Assembly: GCF_002930615.1 (NCBI RefSeq)
Contig: NZ_PSNX01000004.1
Location: 186,001-250,000 of the forward strand
Source of the DNA: Caldimonas caldifontis
GTDB taxonomy: Bacteria; Pseudomonadota; Gammaproteobacteria; Burkholderiales; Burkholderiaceae_C
Reading direction: 5' to 3'
DNA: 64,000 nucleotides
Made by a program: the position numbers and the translations under genes. The notes under the pieces are model-generated. The model did not search any database, had not been told where the DNA came from, and was given only the letters and a program-made list of their open reading frames with translations. Of the stretch, positions 29,952-38,138 are shown piece by piece (positions within the stretch are counted from its first letter, which is position 1; each line of letters begins with the position of its first letter).

Positions 29952-32114
29952 GTCCGCCTGCAAGGATACCCGGAAGGTGCGTGGTGCCAGGGGGTAGAGG
30001 TAGGCGTGGCCGTACTGGAAGGGCGACTCGCGCCAGGCGCGCTTGTCGGTGAGGTTGTCGATGCCGGCGCGCCAGGTGAGTGCCGTGCCGGCCACGCGGT
30101 GCTGGTGCACCAGGCCCAGGTCGAAGCGGGTCCAGGAGGGGATGTGCACGCTGTTGTCGGCCAGCACCATGCGGTCGCCCTCGTGCACCATGGCCCCAGC
30201 CAGGCGCAGGCCGGGCAGGGCGGCCACGCGGTATTCCACGCCGGCCTTCACGGTGTGCGCCGGCACGTTGGTCGGGCGCTTGCGGTTCAGGCTGGCATCG
30301 GCCGCGCCTTCGCGGCGGGCGTGCAGCCACATGGCGCTGCCGCTCAGGCGCCAGGCGCCGATGTCCCAGCTGGCCCCGCCCTCCAGGCCGCGGTGATGGG
30401 CGTCGCCGTCGAACTGGCGCGTGCAGGTGTCGCCGGTGGTGTCGTCGAAACAGTCCGTGCCCAGGTCGGAGGTCACCGGCCGCTTGATGTCGAAGTAGGC
30501 CACGCCCCAGCGCAGGCTGTCGGACTGTCCCTTGAGGCCCAGTTCCATCTGCCGGCTCTTCAGGCTGGGCAGGGGCTGCCCGGCATTGGTGTAGCGGGCG
30601 CGGTTGGGCGCCACGTCCGACTCGACCCCCTGGCCCCAGCTGGCGTACACCACGTGGCGCGGCATGAACTCGTGGCTCAGCGCCAGCCAGGGCGTGCTGA
30701 CCGACTGGTCGTAGCGGGTGGCTTCGGGGTCGCCGCTGGTGCGTTCGGTACGGCGGTGCAAGCGCGTGTGGCGCAGGCCCGCCCAGGCGGTCCAGCGCGG
30801 CGCCAGTTCGATGGCGTCGCGCACGTAGAACTCGGTGGAACGCTCGGTGCGGTTCGTGTTGGGATCGGTCTGCTGATCCGAGGGCGGCACCTGGGTTTCG
30901 CCGTCGATCGTGCCGGTGCCGGCCCAGCGGTAGATCTGATCCTCCAGGCGTGCCTTGTAGCGGCTGAACAGCACGCCGGCGGTGAGGGTGTGTTGCATCC
31001 CGCCCAACCGGAAGTTGCCGTCGGCATACAGGTTGAGCGCGTGTGTGCGGCGGCGCTCGTTGTCGCTGACGTACTCGTAGAAGTCGAAGCTGCCGTCGCT
31101 GCAGTAGCGGTTGTAGTTGCCTTCGGCATCGCAGCCGTAGGGGAAGGCCAGGCGGTCGTCCATTGCCAGCCGCTGCGTGCCCAGATGGGCCGTGAGGCGC
31201 CAGTCGGCGTCGAGCTGGTGGCGCACCCGCAACGAGGCCGTGAGCGCGTCCATCACCACCGGCTGGCTCCAGCTCTGGTTGTTGAGGTTGATGCGCGGGT
31301 TGGTGGGCGCGGGCAGGGTGTCGCCCAGCAGACTGAACGCGGGTTGGCTCGGTTGGCTGCGGCGGCTGGTTTCGACCTCGGCCTCCACGGTGGTGGCCGG
31401 GGCGAGGCGCCAGTCGCCGGCCACGGCCAGCAGGCGGCGGTGGCCGGTGTCGTTGCGCAGGGGCGAGTCGAGGTGTTCGTAGGCGGCGTTCACGCGCAGG
31501 CCGAAGCGTTCATCCAGGCCGAAGCGCTCACCGATGTCGGCGGCCACGCCCACCGTGTTGCGACTGCGCCAACCCAGTTCGACGCTGCGCACGTGGCCCT
31601 CAGGGCGCTTGACGACGAGGTTGACCAGGCCACCCGGGGCGCTGGTGCCGGCCTGGATGCCGCTGGTGCCTTTCAGCACTTCCAGCGCGGCCTTGTTGTC
31701 CAGCGGAATGGAGGTCTCGGCATTGATGGGCAGGCCATCGCGGCGGTAGTTGAAGCGGTTGTCGAGCACGAAGCCGCGTACCGACAGGAAGTCCCAGTAG
31801 CCCTGGGAGTTGTAGCTGTCGCTCACGGCAGCATCCAGGCTCACGGCGTCGGCGATGCGGCTGGCCCCGCGGTCTTTGAGCTCTCCCTCCGGGATCACCG
31901 TGGCTGACAGCGGCGTGCGCGCGAGTGGGAAGGTGCCGAAGCCACCCACCTCGGCGCGGGCCGTGGGGGCCTGGCCGGTGACGGTGATGGCGGGAAGGGC
32001 CTCGGCCGCCTCTTGCGCTTCGGCGATGGGCGCGAGAAGGGCGAGACAGGCCAGCGCCACGGGGCGCAGGGCGGGGCGGATGAGGGAGGAAGAACGACGT
32101 ACTGCGGCGGCCAT
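29946..32114 (-). CDS. TonB-dependent outer-membrane receptor, probably for thiamin or a precursor
   Basis: This 722-residue receptor has a signal peptide (about 1-33, ending IAEAQ), a possible TonB box (AITVTGQ), a plug domain (about 55-165, with LSVRGFVLDNRFNYRRDGLP) and a ~550-residue beta barrel. Sequence style is that of the receptors usually labelled siderophore receptors. However, its leader contains a TPP riboswitch (32195-32276) and no Fur-like box was seen, so a thiamin-related substrate is the better prediction (inference). No inner-membrane transporter lies beside it. The C-terminus ends in Leu rather than the usual Phe. AGAAGAG upstream serves as ribosome site. Confidence 0.88.
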   Translation of the reverse strand: MAAAVRRSSSLIRPALRPVALACLALLAPIAEAQEAAEALPAITVTGQAPTARAEVGGFGTFPLARTPLSATVIPEGELKDRGASRIADAVSLDAAVSDSYNSQGYWDFLSVRGFVLDNRFNYRRDGLPINAETSIPLDNKAALEVLKGTSGIQAGTSAPGGLVNLVVKRPEGHVRSVELGWRSRNTVGVAADIGERFGLDERFGLRVNAAYEHLDSPLRNDTGHRRLLAVAGDWRLAPATTVEAEVETSRRSQPSQPAFSLLGDTLPAPTNPRINLNNQSWSQPVVMDALTASLRVRHQLDADWRLTAHLGTQRLAMDDRLAFPYGCDAEGNYNRYCSDGSFDFYEYVSDNERRRTHALNLYADGNFRLGGMQHTLTAGVLFSRYKARLEDQIYRWAGTGTIDGETQVPPSDQQTDPNTNRTERSTEFYVRDAIELAPRWTAWAGLRHTRLHRRTERTSGDPEATRYDQSVSTPWLALSHEFMPRHVVYASWGQGVESDVAPNRARYTNAGQPLPSLKSRQMELGLKGQSDSLRWGVAYFDIKRPVTSDLGTDCFDDTTGDTCTRQFDGDAHHRGLEGGASWDIGAWRLSGSAMWLHARREGAADASLNRKRPTNVPAHTVKAGVEYRVAALPGLRLAGAMVHEGDRMVLADNSVHIPSWTRFDLGLVHQHRVAGTALTWRAGIDNLTDKRAWRESPFQYGHAYLYPLAPRTFRVSLQADL

Positions 32115-32194
32115 CTGCGAACTCTTCTGGCAAGACGCAGGGGGTCGGCCGAAGGAGGATGGGCCCGCAAGTGCGGAAGGGCCAGCCGTTCAGA

Positions 32195-32276
32195 CGCTTC
32201 CCTGCGCGAGGATTACCTCAATCAGGTTCAAAGGGACTTTCTCAGTCGGGCCCTGGCAGGCCCAACACCCCTAGCG
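32195..32276 (-). ncRNA. TPP (thiamin pyrophosphate) riboswitch
   Basis: On the minus strand the conserved thi-box elements appear in order. They are the P1 strand CGCT, then GGGGTG, a GGGCC/GGCCC-type stem, CTGAGA (32245-32240), ACCTGAT (32227-32221), GGTAAT (32217-32212), and CAGGGAAGCG closing P1. This matches the THI element, which binds thiamin diphosphate and represses the downstream gene. About 80 nt separate it from the receptor ATG. In that space GC-rich segments (GGCCC near 32180 and GGGCCC near 32161) can form an expression-platform hairpin. The controlled gene is the TonB receptor. Confidence 0.93.
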
Positions 32277-32280
32277 GAGC

Positions 32281-32302
32281 GTTGCGCGGCAGGCCGCGCA
32301 AC
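32281..32302 (-). other. Perfect 10-bp hairpin at the riboswitch transcript start
   Basis: GTTGCGCGGC and GCCGCGCAAC form a perfect inverted repeat around a 2-nt centre. It starts where the predicted transcript would begin (about 32303 on the minus strand) and ends 4 nt before the aptamer. There is no T run, so it is not a standard terminator. It could stabilise the 5' end or end fnr transcription weakly. Confidence 0.6.
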
Positions 32303-32309
32303 ATCGCGG

Positions 32310-32339
32310 ATTATGGCCCAGGCGCGTCTTGCGCGTCAG
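32310..32339 (-). promoter_or_regulatory. Probable promoter for the TPP riboswitch and TonB receptor
   Basis: On the minus strand CTGACG (32339-32334) and CATAAT (32315-32310) are spaced by 18 nt. The -35 overlaps the stop codon of the preceding reductase gene. The predicted start is about 32303, immediately before the hairpin and aptamer. Confidence 0.55.
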
Positions 32340-33409
32340 TCGTCGAAGGTGGGCGTCTCGACGCCCAGCACCTTGTGCAGCTTGGGGCTGGTGGTCGTGT
32401 ACTGCAGATGGATGCGCTTGTCGGGGAAGATGTAAGGTGCGGCACCGAAGGCAGCCAGTGCTGCTTCGTGGAAGCCCGAGAGGATGAGCTTCTTCTTGCC
32501 TGGGTAGGTGTTGATGTCCCCCACCGCAAAGACGCCGGGGATGCTGGTCTCGAACTTCTCGGTGTCCACCACCACTTGCTTGCGCTCCAGTGCCAGACCC
32601 CACTCGGCAATGGGACCGAGCTTGGGGCTCAGGCCGAAGAAGACGAGCAGCACGTCCAGCGGCACCACGCGCGTCACGCCGTCGCTGCCGGTGACCTTCA
32701 CGCCGGTCAGGCGGTCGCCCTGTTCCTCGATGCCGGTGATCTGGCCGATCACGAACTGCATCTCCAGCGCGTCGCACAGCTCCTTCATGCGTGCGACCGA
32801 GGCGGGCGCCGCGCGGAAGCCATCACGGCGGTGGATGAGGATGACGCTTTCGGCCTTGTGCGGGCCGTCCTGGGCGAAGTTGAGCGTCCAGTCGAGGGCC
32901 GAGTCGCCGCCGCCCACGATGACAAGGTGCTTGCCGGCGAACTGCGCCGGGTTCTTCACACGGTAGAAGACCTGGCGGTCGTGGTGCTTCTCAAGGCCAT
33001 CGACCTTCAGCAGCCGGGGCTGGAAGGCGCCCACGCCTGCGGCGATGAAGACGGTCTTCGTGACGAAGCGGGTGCCCTTGGCCGTGGCCACGTCGAAGCG
33101 GCCGTCCTCGCGGCGCTGCAGCTCCGTGACCTCCTGGCCCAGGTGGAAAGTGGCACCGAAGGGCTCGATCTGCTTGAGCAGGCTGTCGGTGAGTTCCTTG
33201 CCGGTGCACACCGGAACGGCCGGGATGTCGTAGATGGGCTTGTCGGGGTAGAGCTCGATGCACTGGCCCCCCGGGTAGGGCAGCGAATCGATGATGTGGG
33301 CCTTGACTTCGAGCAGCCCGAGCTCGAACACCTGGAATAGCCCCACCGGGCCGGCGCCGACGATGACGGCGTCGGTCTCGATGGGCGAAGTGGGCGCGAC
33401 GGGCTCCAT
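32336..33409 (-). CDS. Ferredoxin--NADP+ reductase, thioredoxin-reductase-like (type 2)
   Basis: This 357-residue flavoprotein resembles YumC-type ferredoxin-NADP reductases. The FAD motif is [18 protein letters not shown], a second nucleotide site is [18 protein letters not shown], and [20 protein letters not shown] is the conserved C-terminal FAD segment. No CxxC pair of thioredoxin reductase is present at the expected site. The start at 33409 fits family alignments and lies 10 nt after the ferredoxin gene. A ferredoxin partner and operon position downstream of sulfate reduction genes suggest it reduces FdxA with NADPH. Confidence 0.85.
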   Translation of the reverse strand: MEPVAPTSPIETDAVIVGAGPVGLFQVFELGLLEVKAHIIDSLPYPGGQCIELYPDKPIYDIPAVPVCTGKELTDSLLKQIEPFGATFHLGQEVTELQRREDGRFDVATAKGTRFVTKTVFIAAGVGAFQPRLLKVDGLEKHHDRQVFYRVKNPAQFAGKHLVIVGGGDSALDWTLNFAQDGPHKAESVILIHRRDGFRAAPASVARMKELCDALEMQFVIGQITGIEEQGDRLTGVKVTGSDGVTRVVPLDVLLVFFGLSPKLGPIAEWGLALERKQVVVDTEKFETSIPGVFAVGDINTYPGKKKLILSGFHEAALAAFGAAPYIFPDKRIHLQYTTTSPKLHKVLGVETPTFDD

Positions 33410-33419
33410 TTCCGCGGGC

Positions 33420-33743
33420 TCAGCGTTTGAGTTCGCTGAGCTTGCCGGTGCGGTCTTTCCACTCGTCGGCATCGGGCAGTGCGGGCTTGCGCTTGGTGAT
33501 GCTCGGCCAGACCTTGGCCAGCTCGGCATTGAGCGCGATGAAATGTTGCTGATCCCCCGGCACATCTTCTTCCGGCAGGATGGCATTGACCGGGCACTCA
33601 GGGATGCACACCGCGCAATCGATGCATTCGTCGGGATCGATGGCAAGGAAGTTGGGGCCTTCGCGGAAGCAGTCCACCGGGCACACGTCCACGCAGTCGG
33701 TGTACTTGCACCGGATGCAGGCTTCGGTCACGACGTGGGTCAT
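33420..33743 (-). CDS. fdxA: FdxA, 7Fe-type ferredoxin
   Basis: This 107-residue ferredoxin has two cluster motifs. The first, [18 protein letters not shown], lacks the standard CxxCxxC spacing and with later residues holds a [3Fe-4S] cluster in relatives. The second, [14 protein letters not shown], is a classic [4Fe-4S] motif. The C-terminal ~45 residues are the usual extension. It is cotranscribed with the reductase downstream (10 nt). An 80-nt gap with a GC hairpin (CCCGGCG/CGCCGGG, 33781-33798) separates it from cobA. Confidence 0.94.
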   Translation of the reverse strand: MTHVVTEACIRCKYTDCVDVCPVDCFREGPNFLAIDPDECIDCAVCIPECPVNAILPEEDVPGDQQHFIALNAELAKVWPSITKRKPALPDADEWKDRTGKLSELKR

Positions 33744-33823
33744 AAGGAATCTCGGGAAAGGATGGAAACAGTGGCCGGAGCCCGGCGCAGCCGCCGGGAC
33801 GCCCGAGCATGTGGGTCGGAATT

Positions 33824-34624
33824 CTAAGGCCGAGGGCCCAGGGCGTCTTGACCGGCGGCAACAACCTCATTGGCGTCGTCCGACGCGGCCCGGACGACCT
33901 TGCCTGTGGCGGGATGGCCCCGACGAACCGGGCGGGCACCGCAGCCCACGATCACCACGGCCGGCCGGCCCGCATGCAGCACGCTGGCCTGGGCCAGGGT
34001 GGCCACGGTGTGGTCGCTGTGCAGTGCGTCGGGCCAGCCGGCGCGTGACACGACGGCAGTGGGCGTGCCCTCAGGCCAGCCCGCTTCGCGCAGACGGCGC
34101 GACAGGGCGCCGAGCTGGCGGCCGGCCATGTAGAAGACCTCGGTGTCGGCCGTGCGGCTGGCGCGCAGCTCCCCCGCGCGGGTCATGGCGGTGGTCAGGC
34201 TCACGCTGCGGCCGGTGCCGCGGCGAGTCAGCGGGCGCTGGCTGCCGGCGGCGGCGGCCAGCGCGGCCGTCACGCCGGGCACCACTTCGGTGGCCAGCCC
34301 TGCGGCCGCGGCGGCTTCCAGTTCTTCTTCCAGGCGGCCGAACACGCTGGGGTCGCCACCTTTGAGTCGCACCACCAGATTCACCTCGCGTGCGTGGCGC
34401 ACGAGCAAGGCGTTGATGGTGGTCTGGCCGGTGGAGTCGCAGAAGCCGCGCTTGCCCACGTCGATCCAGCGCGCCTGGGGGGCCAGTTCACGCAGAGCCG
34501 GGTCGGTCAAGGCGTCGTGGAGCACCACGTCGGCCCGCGCCAGCAGGCGCGCACCGCGCAGGGTGATGAGGTCGGCCGCGCCGGGGCCGGCTCCGATGAA
34601 GGCGATTGTGCCCATGGCCGTCAC
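33824..34624 (-). CDS. cobA: Uroporphyrinogen-III C-methyltransferase
   Basis: This 266-residue enzyme uses SAM to methylate uroporphyrinogen III to precorrin-2, the first step toward siroheme for sulfite reductase. SAM-binding segments are [32 protein letters not shown] and [13 protein letters not shown]. It corresponds only to the CysG C-terminal half, so the dehydrogenase/ferrochelatase must be elsewhere. The ~40-residue Arg/Ala-rich end ([12 protein letters not shown] onward) is longer than usual. A start 3 codons in (34615) is possible. It ends the cys operon, 5 nt after cysN. Confidence 0.93.
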   Translation of the reverse strand: MTAMGTIAFIGAGPGAADLITLRGARLLARADVVLHDALTDPALRELAPQARWIDVGKRGFCDSTGQTTINALLVRHAREVNLVVRLKGGDPSVFGRLEEELEAAAAAGLATEVVPGVTAALAAAAGSQRPLTRRGTGRSVSLTTAMTRAGELRASRTADTEVFYMAGRQLGALSRRLREAGWPEGTPTAVVSRAGWPDALHSDHTVATLAQASVLHAGRPAVVIVGCGARPVRRGHPATGKVVRAASDDANEVVAAGQDALGPRP

Positions 34625-34629
34625 CCGCG

Positions 34630-35922
34630 TCAGCCGACCGCCTTCACCAGCAGGGCACCGCTCGTGCGGTTGCTGGTGGGGTCGACGACGATGAGGGCGC
34701 CGCCCACGCGGTTGTCGGCATAGGGCTCGACCGGCAGGGGTTGCTGGGTTTCGACGGTGACGTGGCCGATCTCATTGACAGCCAGTTCATGCGCCTCGGT
34801 GGCCTGCAGGGTATGGATGTCCAGACGGCTGTCGATGGCACTGATGCGCGCATGCACCCAGCGGTTGCCATGGCGCACCCAGTACTTGCGGCCCACCACG
34901 GCGGGCTCAGGGTCCAGCCAGGCCAGGGTGGCCACGAAGCGCTGGGTGGTGCGCGCGGTGCCGGGCGTGGCGATCCAGTCGCCACGCGAAACGTCGAGCT
35001 GGCGGTCGAGCACCACGCCGGCCGATTCGCCGGCCTCGCAGGCATCCACCACGCTGCCCGCGCGGCGCACCTCGGCCACCACGGCGGTCTCGCCACTGGG
35101 CAGGATCTGCACGGCATCTCCTGCCTTCACACGGCCGTGGGCGATGCGGCCCCACAACGTGCGCGGCTGGTTGCCGGTGCCTTCGCCCTCGCGGGCGACG
35201 TACTGCACGGGGAGGAGCAGGTGGCCGGCGGTGCGCTCCTGGGCTGTCGGCAGGGCTTCGAGCAACTGCAGCAGCGAGGGGCCGTCGTACCAGTCGGCGT
35301 CGAGCGGCTGGGTCACGTTGTCGCCGCGCAGGGCCGAGACGGGCACGATGCCGGCGACCTGGATGCCGGCCTGTTCGGCGAAGTCGAGCAGGGCGTTGCG
35401 CACGGCAGTGTAGGCCTGGGCGGGGTCGTTCACCGCGTCGAGCTTGTTGACGGCAAACACGATGCTGGGCACACGCAGCAGATGCGCCAGCAGGGCGTGG
35501 CGACGCGTCTGGGGCAGGAGGGCCACCGGCCGGGTCGTCACGTCGAGCTTGGTGATGTCCACCAGCACCACGGCGGCGTCGCTGCCGGCAGCAGCCGTCA
35601 CCATGTTGCGGGTGTACTGCTCGTGGCCGGGCGCGTCGGCGATGATGAACTTGCGCTGCTTGGTGGCGAAGTAGCGGTAGGCCACGTCGATGGTGATGCC
35701 CTGCTCGCGCTCGGCCTCCAGGCCGTCGGTGAGCAGCGACAGATCGATGGGCTGACCCGCGGCCTTCCGCTCCAGCGTGTCGAGCTGGTCGGCCAGGATG
35801 GCGCGGCTGTCGTAGAGCAGCCGCCCGATCAGCGTGCTCTTGCCGTCGTCGACGCTGCCGGCCGTGAGGAAGCGCAAGGCGCGGTGGTCCGCGAGCTGTT
35901 GAGTGTGAACGGCGGCGTTCAT
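34630..35922 (-). CDS. cysN: CysN, sulfate adenylyltransferase subunit 1 (GTPase)
   Basis: CysN is the GTP-hydrolysing subunit that drives formation of adenosine 5'-phosphosulfate by CysD. The start at 35922 (MNAAVHTQQLADHRALRF) gives 430 residues. The P-loop is GSVDDGKSTLIGRLL, switch II is DAPGHEQYTRNM, and the guanine-specificity motif is NKLD. There is no CysC kinase fusion. The start overlaps the cysD stop (ATGA). Lack of CysC agrees with direct APS reduction by CysH. Confidence 0.97.
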   Translation of the reverse strand: MNAAVHTQQLADHRALRFLTAGSVDDGKSTLIGRLLYDSRAILADQLDTLERKAAGQPIDLSLLTDGLEAEREQGITIDVAYRYFATKQRKFIIADAPGHEQYTRNMVTAAAGSDAAVVLVDITKLDVTTRPVALLPQTRRHALLAHLLRVPSIVFAVNKLDAVNDPAQAYTAVRNALLDFAEQAGIQVAGIVPVSALRGDNVTQPLDADWYDGPSLLQLLEALPTAQERTAGHLLLPVQYVAREGEGTGNQPRTLWGRIAHGRVKAGDAVQILPSGETAVVAEVRRAGSVVDACEAGESAGVVLDRQLDVSRGDWIATPGTARTTQRFVATLAWLDPEPAVVGRKYWVRHGNRWVHARISAIDSRLDIHTLQATEAHELAVNEIGHVTVETQQPLPVEPYADNRVGGALIVVDPTSNRTSGALLVKAVG

Positions 35923-36881
35923 CAGAAGTACCCCTCTTTCTTCCGACGTTCCATGGACGCGTCGGAGGTGCGGTCGTCCATGCGGGTAGCACCGCGTTCG
36001 CTCACGGTGACCTTCAGCGTCTCGGCCACGATCTCGACCGCATTGGCCGCCGGGCTTTCCACCGGGCAGGTGCAGGTCATGTCCCCCACGGTGCGGAAAC
36101 GCACCTGGACCGTCTCGACCGTTTCGCCGCTCTGGGGCGGGGTGACCTCGGTCACCGGCACCAGCAGGCCCTTGCGGCGCACCACCTCGCGGTCGTGGGC
36201 GTAGTACAGGCTGGGCAGCGGGATGTTCTCGCGGGCGATGTAAAGCCACACGTCGAGTTCGGTCCAGTTGCTGATCGGGAAGGCACGCATGTGCTCGCCC
36301 GGGCGGATGCGCGTGTTGAACAGTGTCCACAACTCGGGGCGTTGCTCCTTGGGTTGCCACTGGCCGAAACTGTCACGATGGCTGAAGATGCGCTCCTTGG
36401 CGCGCGCCTTCTCCTCGTCGCGCCGGGCGCCGCCGATCATGAGGTCGAATCGGTGCTCCTCGATGGTTTCCAGCAGGGTCACGGTCTGGTGCCCGTTGCG
36501 TGACTCCAGCGGGTGCGCCAGGCGAATGGTGCCGCGCTTCATCGAATCTTCCAGGTGCCCCACCACCAGGCGCTCGCCCATCTCAGTCACACGGCGGTCG
36601 CGGAACTCGATCACCTCGGGAAAGTTGTGACCGGTGTCCACATGCACCAGGGGGAAGGGCAGGCGGCCCTTGAAGACGCCGTTGCCCAGGTGGTTCTTGA
36701 AGGCCTTCTCAGCGAGGCGGAGCACCACGCAGGAATCCTTGCCACCCGAAAAGAGCAGGGCGGGGCGCTCAAAGGCGGCCACGGCCTCGCGCAGGATGAA
36801 GATGGCTTCTTCCTCGAGCCAGTCGAGGTGCCGGTGGTCGAGCTCGGGCAGGAGCTGGTCGATGCTTGCGGGCGCGTTCAC
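35922..36881 (-). CDS. cysD: CysD, sulfate adenylyltransferase subunit 2
   Basis: CysD makes APS from sulfate and ATP together with CysN. The PP-loop motif is LLFSGGKDSCVVLRLAEKA. The start is the GTG at 36881, which overlaps the cysH stop (GTGA) and gives VNAPASIDQLLPELDHRHLD and 319 residues. The open frame continues upstream inside cysH, but that part is unlike CysD. Other conserved parts are HVDTGHNFPEVIEFRD and GGARRDEEKARAKER. Confidence 0.96.
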   Translation of the reverse strand: MNAPASIDQLLPELDHRHLDWLEEEAIFILREAVAAFERPALLFSGGKDSCVVLRLAEKAFKNHLGNGVFKGRLPFPLVHVDTGHNFPEVIEFRDRRVTEMGERLVVGHLEDSMKRGTIRLAHPLESRNGHQTVTLLETIEEHRFDLMIGGARRDEEKARAKERIFSHRDSFGQWQPKEQRPELWTLFNTRIRPGEHMRAFPISNWTELDVWLYIARENIPLPSLYYAHDREVVRRKGLLVPVTEVTPPQSGETVETVQVRFRTVGDMTCTCPVESPAANAVEIVAETLKVTVSERGATRMDDRTSDASMERRKKEGYF

Positions 36882-37630
36882 GGGCGGGCTCCGATCATGG
36901 AAACGGCAGGGGGTGTGTCCTGGGCGACGTGCAGGCCGCATTCCTTGGCCTTCTCGTCCTCCCACCACCAGCGGCCGGCCCGGAAGTCCTCGCCCACCGC
37001 GATCGCGCGTGTGCAGGGGGCGCAGCCGATGCTGGGGTAGAACTGGTCATGTAAGGGGTTGTAGGGCACGTCGTTGGTGGCGATGTAGTGCCAGATGTCG
37101 TTCCAGCTCCAGTCGGCCAGCGGGTTGAGCTTGACGCGCCCATGGTCGTCGAGGTCGCGGAAGGGAACTTCGGCGCGGTGGTGCGACTGTTCGCGGCGCA
37201 GCCCGGTGATCCAGGCCTCACGGCCGTCCAGCATGCGCGACAGCGGCTCGAGCTTGCGGATGGCGCAGCAGCGCTTGCGCAGCTCGATGCTCTCGTACAT
37301 GGCCTTCTCGCCATGGCGCCCCACGAAATGCACCACGGCTGCGTGGTCGGGCTCATGGATCTCCACGCGCAGCCCGTAGCGTTCCTCGATACGCGGAATG
37401 AGGGCCAGCGTCTCGGCGTGCAGGGCTCCGGTCTGCAGCGTGCCAATCGCGATGCCGACGGTGTGGCGTGCGATCAGGTCGGTCAGCACCATGTCCTCGG
37501 CGCCCAGGCTGGTGGCCTGAACGATGCGGCCGCGGTGCTCGCTGGCCGCCGACTGCAGCAGGGCCACGGCATGGGCATGACGTGCGGCGAAGTCAGCAGA
37601 CGGTCGGGCGTAGAGTTCGATGGCCGTCAT
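36878..37630 (-). CDS. cysH: CysH, APS reductase of the [4Fe-4S] type
   Basis: This 250-residue thioredoxin-dependent reductase converts APS to sulfite. The paired cysteines KRCCAIRK and later CAPCTR are the [4Fe-4S] ligands that mark APS-specific enzymes, unlike the PAPS-specific E. coli CysH. The catalytic ECGLH near the C-terminus is present. Both ends overlap neighbours by 4 nt (ATGA with the DUF934 gene, GTGA with cysD), so the operon is translationally coupled. Confidence 0.96.
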   Translation of the reverse strand: MTAIELYARPSADFAARHAHAVALLQSAASEHRGRIVQATSLGAEDMVLTDLIARHTVGIAIGTLQTGALHAETLALIPRIEERYGLRVEIHEPDHAAVVHFVGRHGEKAMYESIELRKRCCAIRKLEPLSRMLDGREAWITGLRREQSHHRAEVPFRDLDDHGRVKLNPLADWSWNDIWHYIATNDVPYNPLHDQFYPSIGCAPCTRAIAVGEDFRAGRWWWEDEKAKECGLHVAQDTPPAVSMIGARP

Positions 37631-38124
37631 GACACGGTTTCCTTGCGGGTGGCCTTGCGCAAGAACAGGGGACGGTTGTCGTGCACGTCGCCTTGGTAGT
37701 AGCCGTTGAAGAAATCGAGGGCCCGTCGGGCAACCGCCTCGTCCTGGTCGGCACGCAGTTGCACCGCATCGACGCCGCTGCGGTCGAGAAGAGGCAGCAT
37801 GTCCACCAGCACTTCGCCAACGGCACGCACCTCGCCGGCAAAGCGATAGCGGCTGCGCAACAGACGGGCTTGGCTGTAGGCGCGACCGTCGGTCCATTTC
37901 GGGAAGTGCAGCACCACCAGGCCCAGGCGGGGAAGGTCCTCCTCCAGTGCTTCAACGTCGGTGTCGTTGGGAATCTGCACGCCTGCAGGCACATCACTCG
38001 GCCAGGTGGCGCGTACAGCCTGCCACTGTGCCCAGCTCAGCAGACGATGCGCAGCCGGCAAGGGGGCCGCCTCGTCATCGGCTGCGTGCTGCCAGGGGTC
38101 AGTGGACGGATGGATGAACTTCAT
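37627..38124 (-). CDS. DUF934 protein associated with sulfite reductase
   Basis: This 165-residue protein belongs to DUF934, a family regularly found between cysI and cysH in Alpha-, Beta- and Gammaproteobacteria. It may assist sulfite reductase function, perhaps in electron transfer, but it has no known cofactor motif. Conserved-looking parts are GVQIPNDTDVEALEEDLPR and FPKWTDGRAYSQARLLR. It overlaps cysH by 4 nt and follows cysI by 14 nt. Confidence 0.9.
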   Translation of the reverse strand: MKFIHPSTDPWQHAADDEAAPLPAAHRLLSWAQWQAVRATWPSDVPAGVQIPNDTDVEALEEDLPRLGLVVLHFPKWTDGRAYSQARLLRSRYRFAGEVRAVGEVLVDMLPLLDRSGVDAVQLRADQDEAVARRALDFFNGYYQGDVHDNRPLFLRKATRKETVS

Positions 38125-38138
38125 CGAGGGATCCTTGT

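Noticed and set aside
29946-32114. Ferric siderophore receptor as the functional call
   Set aside because: Overall sequence style fits that label, but no Fur-like box or siderophore gene is visible and the TPP riboswitch points to a thiamin-related ligand.
32195-32276. Cobalamin riboswitch upstream of the TonB receptor
   Set aside because: TonB receptors often carry cobalamin riboswitches, but the conserved blocks here (CTGAGA, ACCTGAT, GGTAAT, CAGGGAAG) are those of the TPP aptamer, and no B12-box was found.
36878-37630. PAPS reductase
   Set aside because: The CC and CxxC cluster ligands are present and no CysC kinase is seen with CysN, so APS reduction is the better call.
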